Shown here: positions 15,985-23,920 of the stretch, piece after piece | Position numbering within the stretch: position 1 is the first letter of the stretch | Layout of the letters: every line of letters begins with the position of its first letter | Assembly (NCBI RefSeq): GCF_900107975.1 | Contig: NZ_FNVF01000002.1 | Coordinates: 325,178 to 389,177, forward strand | Direction: 5' to 3' | Length of the DNA: 64,000 bases | Origin: Paenibacillus sp. UNC499MF | GTDB taxonomy: Bacteria > Bacillota > Bacilli > Paenibacillales > NBRC-103111 | Notes under the pieces: model-generated | What the model was told of the DNA's origin: nothing | What the model saw: the letters and a program-made list of their open reading frames with translations, nothing else | The model's database searches: none | Made by a program: the position numbers and the translations under genes

Positions 15985-16026
15985 GCCGGTCGCATCGAAT
16001 TCTTTTTCGATGGACCGGCTTTTTTC
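15985..16026 (+). terminator. Terminator of pheST
   Basis: A long imperfect stem (GCCGGTC..CATCGAA with TTCGATG..GACCGGC) ends in six T residues. It separates pheST from the next gene, so that gene needs its own promoter; none is obvious in the 98 bases between. Confidence 0.88.
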
Positions 16027-16124
16027 TATAAAACAAGGAAACAAATGGAAAAGTCCGATGTCTTCAACCGGAACCGCCATGCAGGCGGCCGGATTCGAGT
16101 GTTTAAACCGAAGGAGGATATCTC

Positions 16125-19100
16125 ATGAATTCGGAAGAAAAAACGAAAATCATCGTTGATATATATGGAAATGAATACAAGCTGAAAGCCAGTAACAGCC
16201 CCGGCTATGTGCGTAAAGTGGCGGCGGAAGTCAATGCCCAGATGGTGCAGATCGCAGAAAGCTATCCGAGACTCGACACTTACAAAATCGCCGTGCTGGC
16301 GGCCGTTAATCTGACGGATGAGAAAGCTAAAGTCGAGCAGAGATTCAGCGAGACCGAAAGCCGGCTGAACGATTTGCAGCGTGCGCTTTCCAAAGCCGAC
16401 GCCGCGGTGGAGACGGCCAGGGGGCAGCTCGAAAGAGCCCAGCAGGAAGAGCAGCTGCGCAAAGCCGAGCTGGCGGAGGCCCGGGAGCAGGGAGCGAAGG
16501 CCGCCAAGCGCCAGCAGGAGCTTACGGCATCCCTGGAGCAGACGAAGCAGCGCGCGGAACAGAATCTGCGTGAGCTGAACGCGTCGAAGGAGAAGGCCCA
16601 GCAGGGAGCCAAGCGGGAAGAACTGCTCAAGGCCGAGCTTCAGCAGGCCAGACAAAATACGGAGAAGCTCCAGCGGGAGCAGGTTTCTCTCAAGCAGCAA
16701 ATGGAAAAAGACGCCCGTCAGGCCGATCAGCTGAGAAAAGAGCTGGAGCAGGCGGCGGGGCAAATCAAGACCCTGGAGAGCAAAATCGGACAGGCGGAAA
16801 GCGATGCCGAATCGCTTCTGGAGCAGCTGGAGCAGGAAAAAACGGCGGCCGGTCAGGCGAGAGAAGAATCGGCGGCCGCGCTTCTGCAAATCCAGGAAGC
16901 CGCAGAGAAGGAGCAGACCCTGCGGGCCGAACTGCAGCTGGTCAAACAGCGCGGCGAGCAAGTCCAGCGCGATTTGCAGGCGTCCAAAGAGCGTGAGCAG
17001 CAGCAGAACCGGCAGATGGAGCAGCTTCGGCAGGAACTGGCGGAAGCCGCCGGAAGAGAAGCCGCGGTTCGTAAAGAAGCGGACCAGGCGAAACAGGATG
17101 CCGAAGCCCTGCTGGAAGAGCTTGAGCTTGAAAAAGCCGCAGCCGAGGAGAAAGGACAGCAGGCCGCAGCCGAGCTGGAGAAGCTTGTCCGCGAGCAGAA
17201 AAATACGGAGGAACAGGTTCGCCTGCTGAAGGATGAACTTGAGCTGGCAAAACTGGAAGTCGACGAAAGCCGGGAAAGGGAAGAACGGCTGAATGCCGAC
17301 GCGCAGCAGGCCGCCGAGCGCGAGGAAATGCTGCGCAGCGAGCTTCAGCAGGCGCAGAGAGACGCCGAAGCGCTGCTGGAGGAAGCCGAGCGGGAAAAGG
17401 CGGCGGCAGAGAGCTTGAAGGAACAGCTCCGCGAAGCCGGGGAGCGCGAGCAGACGCAGCGGGCCGAACTTGCGCTGATGAAACAGCGCGGGGAGCATAT
17501 GCAGCGGGAGCTGGTCGAAGGCAAAGAACAAGTCGCACAGCGTGAGCAAAGTCTGTGGGAAGCGGAGGATCAGCTGGAAGAAATCCGCGAAGAGCTGGAA
17601 AAGACCCGTAAAGATGCGGAGGCGCTTCTGGAAGAACTGGAGGCGAACAAGGCTGCCGCGGAAGAAGAGCTCCGCGAATCTACGGAAGCTCTCAAAGCAG
17701 CACGCCTTGAATCTAAAGCGGTGCGGGAAGCGGCAGAGAATGAGAAAGCGGCAGCCGAAACAAGGCTGCGGAATGCCGAAGAAGCGCTTGTAACGGCCCG
17801 GCAGGAAGCGGAGGAAAGCCTGGCCGCAGCCCGTCTGGAAGCGGCGGAAAAGCTTGAGGCTCTGCAGAAAGAGTCTGCCGAGCGGTTGGAGCTGGCGCAG
17901 CTTGAAGCTGAAGAGCAGCTCCAAGCACTCCGCAGGGAAGCGGACGCACTGGAAGCGGCCCGGAAGGCGGCTGATGCGCAGCTGGAAGCTCTTAAACGGC
18001 AAAGCGCCGAAGAGCTGGAGCTGGCTCAGATGGAAGCCGAGGAAAAGCTGGAGACCGCGCGGCGTGAAGCGGCGGCCAAACTGACGGAAGCCGAGAATGA
18101 AGCGGCTGCCAAGCTTATGGCGGCCGTGCGCGAGGCCGAAGAGATAGAGGCCGCCCGCAAGGAGGCGGCAGCCAAGCTCGAAGAAGCACAGCGTGAGGCG
18201 GCAGCCGCGCGCGAGGCTTTCCGGCAGGAGCTGGAGGCGGCGCGTGAGCGGGCCGAGCAAGAGCTTCTTGAAGCGATGGAAGCGGCGGAACAGGAAAGCG
18301 AGGCGCGCAAGGAGGCTCAGCGTCGCCAAGAGGCTGCCGAAGCGCAGCTGCGTGAAGCGACAGAGGCCCTTCAGGCATTGGAGCTGAAAGCGTCCGGACT
18401 GGAAGCGGAAAAACAAGAAACGGCCGCGCGTTTGGAAGCGGAGAAGCAGGAAGCAGCGGCACGTCTGGAAGCGCTGGAGCGCGAAAACGCCGAGCGGTTT
18501 GAAGCTTTGAAGCGCCAAGGAGCCGAAGAGTTGGAGCTGGCTCAGCTTGAAGCGGAAGAACAGCTCGACGCCGCAAGACGTGAGGCGGCAGCGGCGCTGG
18601 AGGAAGCGCGGCGCGAAGCCGGCGCGAAGCTTCAAGCCGCCGTACGTGAAGCGCAGGAGCTGGAGGCGGCCCGCAAGGAAGCGGCGGACAAGCTGGAGGA
18701 AGCGCAGCGTGAGGCGGAGGCCGCGCGTGAAGCGTTCCGGCAGGAATTGGCGGCGGAGCGCGAGAAGGCCGAGCGGGAGCTGCTGGAAGCGATGGAAGCC
18801 GCTGAGCGGGAAACCGAAGCGCGTGCGGCGGTCCAGCGCGAGAAAGACGACGCCGAGGCCAAGCTGCGTGAAGCTGCCGAAGCTCTGCAAGCCGCGGAGC
18901 TTAAAGCGGCCGGCCTGGAGGCGGAGAGGGAAGCCGCCGCGGCACAGCTGGAAGCTTTGAAGCGGGAAAGCGCGGATGAGCTGGAACTGGCTCAGCTGGA
19001 GGCGGAAGAGCGTCTGGAGGCTCTGCGCAAAGAAGCGGCGGCTGAACTGAAAGCCGCGGAAAACGCTGCGGCGGAGAAGCTTTTGGCCGCGGAGCGCCGG

Positions 19101-21143
19101 GCACAGGAGCTGGAAGCCGCCCGCCAGGAGACGGCGGAGAAGCTGGAAGCGGCACGCCGCGAGGCGGAGGCCGCCCAGGAAGCGCTTCGCCGGGAGCTGG
19201 CGGAAGAGCGCGAGAGAGCGGAGCAGGATTTGCTGGAAGCGATGGAAGCGGCCGAACGGGAAACGGAATCGCGCCTGGCGGTTCAACGCGAGAAAGAAGC
19301 TGCGGAGGCCCGCCTGCGCGAGACAGAGCAGGAGCTTGCGGCCGTCCGGAAAGAAGCCGGGGAGCTGGCAGCTTCCCGCGCCGAAACGGCGGAACAATTG
19401 GCGGCTGCCCGGAGAGAGCTTGCCGAACAGATCGAGTTTGCCGAGCTGGAAGCGGCGGAGAAGCTGGAGGAGGCTCAGCGTGAAGCGTCCGAGAAGCTGG
19501 CTTCCGCACAGCGGGAGGCCGAAGCGGCCTACCGGCGCGAGCTTGCCGCGGAACGCGAACGCTCCGAGCGGGAGCTGCTGGAGACGGCGGGAGCCGCGGA
19601 GCGGGACAGAGCGGCGCGTGAAGCGGCCGAGATGGAGAAGGCCGCTGTGGAGGCCAAGCTGCGCGAAACTTCCGAGGCGCTCGAAGCGTCCCGGCAGGAA
19701 GCGCTGCAGACGCGCGAATCGGCCGCGAAGCTTGTCGAAACGCTCCGGGCGGAGCTGACGGAGGCGCGGCAGGATGCCGAAGCGCTGCTCGAAGATCTCG
19801 AGCAGGATAAATCCGCGGCGGACGAGGAGCTGCGGAAAGTGACCGAAGCCCTGCGCGCCGCGCAGGAGGAAGCGGCTGCCGCCGCGAATGCCGCCGACGC
19901 CGCGAAAGCTGCGGAGCGGGAAGCGGAAGCCCGCGCAGCCTCCTTGCGGGAGGAAATGGCGGCCCGGCTTCAAGCGTCCGAAGAGCGCGAAGAAGCACTG
20001 CGCGCGGAGCTTGGGCAGGCGCGTCAGGACGCCGAGGCGCTGCTGGAGGACCTGGAGCAGGGTCAAAGCGCCGCGGACGGACGACTCCGTGAAGCGGAGA
20101 AGGCGCTGGAGGAAGCGCGTGCGGAAGTGGAACGCGCCCGCGAGGACCGCGCCAAGCTGGAAGCTTCCCTTAAGGAAGAGCTGACTGAAACGCTCAAGCA
20201 GGGTGAACTCATGCTGAGCCAGGTAGCCGCCGCCAGGGAGAAGGCCGACAAGGAGCTTGCGTCCGAACGCGGCCGTTTCGCTCAAGAGCGGCTCGCGGCA
20301 GCGGAACTTGCCGCTCAATTGGAAGCGGCCCTTAAACGCGAAGAAACGATCCGGGCCGAGCTGAACCAGGCACGCCGGGATGCCGAAGCGCTTCTCGAAG
20401 ATTTGGAGAAGGGCCAGGGCGCGGCAGCGGCCAAGCTGCAGGAGACGGCCGCCGTATTGGAGGCCGCCCGCGAAGCTGCGGTACGCGAACTTGCCGCCGA
20501 GCGTGACAAGTCCGCCGAAGAGCGGCGCAAAGCGGAAGAGCTTGCCGAACAACTGCAGGAGGCGCTCTCCGCCCGGGAGGATGCGTCCGCTAGAGAGGCA
20601 GAGCTGCGCGAGGAGCTGAACCGGGCGAAGGCATCCGGAGAGGCGCTCAATGGCGAGCTGACGGCTGCCCTGCGCGAAGTGGCCGCGACCCAGCAGATGG
20701 CTCACGAGCAGGTAATGCAGGAGCAGGCCATCCGCCGGGAGCTGGAGAGCTCGATGCGGGAACGCCGGTCTCTGCAGGAAGAGCTGGACGCGTACCGCCA
20801 GCTTATGGACGAGCAGGCCGATCAGGAACGCGCCAGCCTCGGAGAGCTTGGCGGTTTGCGCGGAGAGACCGAACAGCTCCGTCAGGAAGTGGCCCGGATT
20901 ACGGAAGAACTGGAAACGGAAGCTAAGCGGAGCGGACTTCTCCGGCACCAGTTGGAGGAGTTGGAACAGGCTCACCTTCAAGCGGAGCAGGGGCTCAAAG
21001 AAATGAGCCGTCTGCATGAACAGACGAAGGGACGCTGGGATGAGCTGCAGGAAGAGCACAGCAAGCTCCAGGACGAGTATTCGAAGCTTCAAACGGAGTA
21101 CAACGAATGGATTCAGCTTGTGATGGAAGAACCGAAAGGATAA
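16125..21143 (+). CDS. zapA: Giant ZapA-domain coiled-coil protein
   Basis: A 1672-residue protein in one unbroken frame, behind a strong AAGGAGG site. Residues 1-70 are a recognisable ZapA head (KTKIIVDIYGNEYKLKAS, YPRLDTYKIAVLAAVNL), the FtsZ-ring-associated domain; normal Firmicute ZapA has about 85 residues. The remaining roughly 1600 residues are rich in Ala, Glu, Arg, Gln, Lys and Leu, with no proline between residues 48 and 1670 and no cysteine. This is the profile of one very long coiled coil, which fully helical would span roughly 230 nm. Seven DAE(A/S)LLE motifs and modules of about 150-172 residues recur. It lies between pheT and cvpA, the native zapA place, and overlaps cvpA by one base. 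It has no membrane segment. A role as a scaffold or spacer at the division ring is inference; retention of FtsZ binding is untested. Confidence 0.88.
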   Translation: MNSEEKTKIIVDIYGNEYKLKASNSPGYVRKVAAEVNAQMVQIAESYPRLDTYKIAVLAAVNLTDEKAKVEQRFSETESRLNDLQRALSKADAAVETARGQLERAQQEEQLRKAELAEAREQGAKAAKRQQELTASLEQTKQRAEQNLRELNASKEKAQQGAKREELLKAELQQARQNTEKLQREQVSLKQQMEKDARQADQLRKELEQAAGQIKTLESKIGQAESDAESLLEQLEQEKTAAGQAREESAAALLQIQEAAEKEQTLRAELQLVKQRGEQVQRDLQASKEREQQQNRQMEQLRQELAEAAGREAAVRKEADQAKQDAEALLEELELEKAAAEEKGQQAAAELEKLVREQKNTEEQVRLLKDELELAKLEVDESREREERLNADAQQAAEREEMLRSELQQAQRDAEALLEEAEREKAAAESLKEQLREAGEREQTQRAELALMKQRGEHMQRELVEGKEQVAQREQSLWEAEDQLEEIREELEKTRKDAEALLEELEANKAAAEEELRESTEALKAARLESKAVREAAENEKAAAETRLRNAEEALVTARQEAEESLAAARLEAAEKLEALQKESAERLELAQLEAEEQLQALRREADALEAARKAADAQLEALKRQSAEELELAQMEAEEKLETARREAAAKLTEAENEAAAKLMAAVREAEEIEAARKEAAAKLEEAQREAAAAREAFRQELEAARERAEQELLEAMEAAEQESEARKEAQRRQEAAEAQLREATEALQALELKASGLEAEKQETAARLEAEKQEAAARLEALERENAERFEALKRQGAEELELAQLEAEEQLDAARREAAAALEEARREAGAKLQAAVREAQELEAARKEAADKLEEAQREAEAAREAFRQELAAEREKAERELLEAMEAAERETEARAAVQREKDDAEAKLREAAEALQAAELKAAGLEAEREAAAAQLEALKRESADELELAQLEAEERLEALRKEAAAELKAAENAAAEKLLAAERRAQELEAARQETAEKLEAARREAEAAQEALRRELAEERERAEQDLLEAMEAAERETESRLAVQREKEAAEARLRETEQELAAVRKEAGELAASRAETAEQLAAARRELAEQIEFAELEAAEKLEEAQREASEKLASAQREAEAAYRRELAAERERSERELLETAGAAERDRAAREAAEMEKAAVEAKLRETSEALEASRQEALQTRESAAKLVETLRAELTEARQDAEALLEDLEQDKSAADEELRKVTEALRAAQEEAAAAANAADAAKAAEREAEARAASLREEMAARLQASEEREEALRAELGQARQDAEALLEDLEQGQSAADGRLREAEKALEEARAEVERAREDRAKLEASLKEELTETLKQGELMLSQVAAAREKADKELASERGRFAQERLAAAELAAQLEAALKREETIRAELNQARRDAEALLEDLEKGQGAAAAKLQETAAVLEAAREAAVRELAAERDKSAEERRKAEELAEQLQEALSAREDASAREAELREELNRAKASGEALNGELTAALREVAATQQMAHEQVMQEQAIRRELESSMRERRSLQEELDAYRQLMDEQADQERASLGELGGLRGETEQLRQEVARITEELETEAKRSGLLRHQLEELEQAHLQAEQGLKEMSRLHEQTKGRWDELQEEHSKLQDEYSKLQTEYNEWIQLVMEEPKG

Positions 21144-21691
21144 TGACTCTTCCTTCCTGGAATGTACTGGATTGGTCTATCCTCGTGCTTATCGCCGGAG
21201 GGCTTGTCGTCGGCTATGCGCGGGGATTGATCTCCCAGCTGGTTTCAATTGCCGGATTGTTTATCGCCCTGTACGTCGCCGTCCGTTTTTACGAGCCCGT
21301 TGCCACGTATTTACTGCAATGGCTTTCCCTTTCTTCTTTTTCCGGTTATGATAAATATGAGTTTTTGGTAAAAGGGTTGAATTTGGAGCGTTATATCGCC
21401 AATGCCCTCTCTTTCGCCCTGCTGTTCTTTCTGGTCAAGCTTGCCCTCGGAATCGGAGGGAGAATGCTCAACCTGATTGCCCGGCTGCCTGGTTTGCATA
21501 CCGTTAACCGGGTGACGGGAGCGCTGCTCGGAGCGATAGAAGCTTTCGTGATTGCCGCGGTTGCGGTTCACATCATGACGATTTTGCCGTCCGACTACGT
21601 TCAAGACAGGCTGGGCCAGTCCCGGTTTGCTCCTTATATCCTGAATGACGTTATGGAATGGGCCCGGAAATTGTGGCAGCGGAGCTTGTAA
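21143..21691 (+). CDS. CvpA family membrane protein (YshB-like)
   Basis: A 182-residue protein with four hydrophobic segments. The N-terminus LDWSILVLIAGGLVVGYARG and the following helix match the CvpA family, named for colicin V production but generally of unclear function. In Bacillus the homologue yshB follows zapA, as here. The start codon overlaps the stop of the giant zapA gene (TAATG), so translation is probably coupled. A compact terminator follows, ending this transcript. The polX gene that follows yshB in Bacillus is absent at this place. Confidence 0.88.
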   Translation: MTLPSWNVLDWSILVLIAGGLVVGYARGLISQLVSIAGLFIALYVAVRFYEPVATYLLQWLSLSSFSGYDKYEFLVKGLNLERYIANALSFALLFFLVKLALGIGGRMLNLIARLPGLHTVNRVTGALLGAIEAFVIAAVAVHIMTILPSDYVQDRLGQSRFAPYILNDVMEWARKLWQRSL

Positions 21692-21705
21692 GTTCAAGAG
21701 ATACT

Positions 21706-21727
21706 CCTCCCGTATGGGAGGTTTTTT
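21706..21727 (+). terminator. Terminator after cvpA
   Basis: The stem CCTCCC / GGGAGG with a GTAT loop is followed by six T residues. Confidence 0.85.
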
Positions 21728-21906
21728 ATTCATTTTAATCGGCTCTCCAGCGATCCGGTCGGCGTCAAGCGCGGCTGCTGGAATTTGCACCGGTACTCCT
21801 CGTAAAAGCAAGACTACGCAGATGCGCGCGGCACTCCCGCCTAAGCCTGCTTCCGTCACGGCGAGCGACGACGATGCGATTGTGGAGCAAGGGAGGGAGA
21901 AACCGT

Positions 21907-22482
21907 ATGGAACAGACGTTAGCCGCCGGCAGCGTTGTGACAACAGCTTGCATCATGGCTGCAGCATGTCTGGGTTGGTTTTATGTATGGATTCGTAGAA
22001 AACAAAAAGCGGAGGGCGCCGCCCTTCTGCAGTCGGTATTAACGGCTTTGGCCGTGACGTTCTTTTTCCTGCTGCCGCTGCTGATTATGTTCGTGTGCGT
22101 CTATGCGGCTCTTCTCAGTGCGGGGACATTCCTGCCCGACAGTGTCTGGTTCCAGCAGTCGGAAGATTTGCTCAGCCTGGCTCTGCTGCTGATTTTCGCC
22201 CAAACGCTGCTGAGCATTCCGGTGAGACTTCTGCTGCGGATGGGAGCCTTGAAGGGGCTGGGGGAATTCCGCCAGAAAATCGGGATGCCCCTCGTGCCGC
22301 TGCAGCTAAGCCTGACGATGCTGACTTTCGCCATCGGGTATCTGGCCGCCAGAGAATGGCATCTCACTTCGGTCGAATTGAACGAAAGCGGGCTGTATTA
22401 CGTGTCCATCCTGCCGCCTCTGGCCGCATTCGGTATTTTTACCCTGCTTCGAAGAAGGAGAAAAAACGATCCCGGCGCTTAG
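21907..22482 (+). CDS. Uncharacterised membrane protein, about four helices
   Basis: A 191-residue protein with hydrophobic segments near residues 7-25, 40-65, 80-105 and 130-155, and a basic C-terminus (RRRRKND). I do not recognise the family. The ATG at 21907 has GGGAG seven bases upstream. It stands alone between the cvpA terminator and a convergent cupredoxin gene. No catalytic motif is evident. Confidence 0.65.
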   Translation: MEQTLAAGSVVTTACIMAAACLGWFYVWIRRKQKAEGAALLQSVLTALAVTFFFLLPLLIMFVCVYAALLSAGTFLPDSVWFQQSEDLLSLALLLIFAQTLLSIPVRLLLRMGALKGLGEFRQKIGMPLVPLQLSLTMLTFAIGYLAAREWHLTSVELNESGLYYVSILPPLAAFGIFTLLRRRRKNDPGA

Positions 22483-22626
22483 ATTCCTTGTCCTTTGACA
22501 GAAGTGACGGACTGATGACAGATCGCTCTTTTGGGGAAAAAGCGTTCATACGCTGCGGAGCCGCACGGCGGCGTTCACAGGATGGTGCTCCCTGAGTCAC
22601 CTGCGCCTGCACCCGCCAAGGCAAAT

Positions 22627-22675
22627 AAAAAAGGCTTGCGGACGTATCCATGATACGTAACCGCAAGCCTTTTTT
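22627..22675. terminator. Bidirectional terminator before the cupredoxin gene
   Basis: A long stem (AAAAAAGGCTTGCGG with CCGCAAGCCTTTTTT) and an inner ACGTATC / GATACGT extension. A and T tracts on both flanks serve both convergent genes. Confidence 0.92.
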
Positions 22676-22706
22676 AGACTCGCCGGAAATTACCGGCGGG
22701 TTTATT

Positions 22707-23075
22707 TTATTCTACAACGAGCTTGGCCGTCATTGTGGAGTGGCCGCTTCCGCAAGGAATGCTGCACAGAATGTTGTAAGTGCCGGCTTTTTCAGGAGTA
22801 ACGACTTTACTCTTGCTGTTGTTGTCGAGACTGACCTTCAAATCGGGAATCGACACGCCGTGAACGCCTTCCTTGATGTCCAGGTTGATTTTCAGGGGCT
22901 CGCCTTTTTTGACTTTATATTCAGGCTGATCGAATTTCCAGTTGGAAGCTTGAAGCGTGATTTCCTGGCTTGCCGTCGCGTTAGCGTCCGTTGCCGCCGT
23001 ATCCGTCTTCTTGCCGCAGGCGGCCAGAGCGAATACCAGGACCAGTGCCATCAGCAGTGCTGCTGTTTTTTTCAT
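22707..23075 (-). CDS. CuA-type cupredoxin lipoprotein
   Basis: A 122-residue lipoprotein with lipobox ALAAC (Cys20). The mature domain is a cupredoxin: QASNWKFDQPEYKVKKGEP, GVHGVSIPDL with His72, and the C-terminal CSIPCGSGHSTM giving Cys104, Cys108, His112 and Met115. This Cys-x3-Cys-x3-His-x2-Met spacing is that of the binuclear CuA centre of cytochrome oxidase subunit II and N2O reductase, here without the membrane helices or oxidase parts. It may carry electrons or copper outside the membrane; no oxidase or Sco gene adjoins it. The ATG at 23075 has GGGAGG upstream. Confidence 0.85.
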   Translation of the reverse strand: MKKTAALLMALVLVFALAACGKKTDTAATDANATASQEITLQASNWKFDQPEYKVKKGEPLKINLDIKEGVHGVSIPDLKVSLDNNSKSKVVTPEKAGTYNILCSIPCGSGHSTMTAKLVVE

Positions 23076-23227
23076 AAATTTCCCTCCCTTTGTTTCATAC
23101 ACCCTCATCATACACCCTGAAGGCGGGGAAGTCAGCGGCTAACAAGTGAACCCTTTATGACAAATCATCGAATAAGATGTGAAAAAGATCCGGTGCGGAG
23201 GAAGATGCCCGAAGACATGAGGAAAAT

Positions 23228-23268
23228 AAAAAAGACCGGATCCCGCTCGGAAGAGCGTGAATCCGGCC
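23228..23268 (-). terminator. Terminator of the YvlD-like gene
   Basis: On the minus strand, GCCGGATTC and GATCCGGTC arms enclose an inner hairpin and are followed by a T-run. It lies just after the stop codon of the gene at 23284-23649. Confidence 0.75.
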
Positions 23269-23283
23269 GCGTCATCCCGCCGG

Positions 23284-23649
23284 TCAGTGCGTGCTTTTGC
23301 GCCGGTTGTCTTTTCTGTCGAACGGAGAAACCGGAATAAACAAATCGACAATTCCGACGACAAGAGCGGCAAGGATCGCACCGATGATGGAGGCGCGTAC
23401 GCCCGTAACGATGAACTGGGACAGCCAGATGACAAGCGCGCTTGTCAGGAAGCCTACGATACCCCGTCCGAACGGTGTAATCTGCCTGCCGAAGATGCTT
23501 TCGATAATCCAGGCCAGCACGGCGATGACGATAGCGAGCAGCAGGGCGCTTACGAACCCGCCCACTGAAAAACCGGGAACGATCCAGCTGACAACCATCA
23601 AAACCAGTGCGGAAACGATAAATCTGATCACATGACCGAGAAATCGCAT
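23284..23649 (-). CDS. Four-helix membrane protein of the phage-holin-like family (YvlD-like)
   Basis: A 121-residue protein with four hydrophobic segments (MRFLGHVIRFIVSALVLMVV onwards) and GR/PFGRGIVGF motifs, matching the PF04020 four-helix family to which B. subtilis YvlD belongs. Despite the holin name, such chromosomal members are usually envelope-stress related, and yvlD is in a sigma-W operon in Bacillus. The start has AAGGAGGTG eight bases upstream. No phage genes are nearby, so a prophage origin is not supported. Confidence 0.78.
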   Translation of the reverse strand: MRFLGHVIRFIVSALVLMVVSWIVPGFSVGGFVSALLLAIVIAVLAWIIESIFGRQITPFGRGIVGFLTSALVIWLSQFIVTGVRASIIGAILAALVVGIVDLFIPVSPFDRKDNRRKSTH

Positions 23650-23920
23650 CGGAAAGGCACCTCCTTGATTTGTTGACGAAAACGGCGCGAGGCTGCGGCC
23701 TGCTCCATTCCACGCTCGAATCGGGCTCCATGTTTCTTGGGGCACGGGGACCGGACACGTAAACGTACCGCCGCCAAGTCATGGCAGGATGCGCGTCTTT
23801 AGCATGCCCGTTTCCGCGCTTTCGCATGAACCGGAGGTTATAAAAGAACTCTCCATAGCTTCGTCGTCCCGGATTGGATATAATAAAGAGATCATACTAG
23901 ATGTGATGAGGGAGAATGCT

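Noticed and set aside
16026-21092. A 1688-codon open frame antisense to the giant zapA gene
   Set aside because: It exists because Glu, Ala, Lys, Arg and Gln codons in this phase read as Leu, Phe, Gly and Arg without stops, and the forward gene avoids TTA, CTA and TCA. The product is featureless Leu/Phe/Arg-rich, and it lacks a sensible ribosome site.
23284-23649. Prophage remnant suggested by the holin-family gene
   Set aside because: The four-helix family is common in chromosomal envelope-stress loci, and there are no other phage genes, integrase or att sites nearby.
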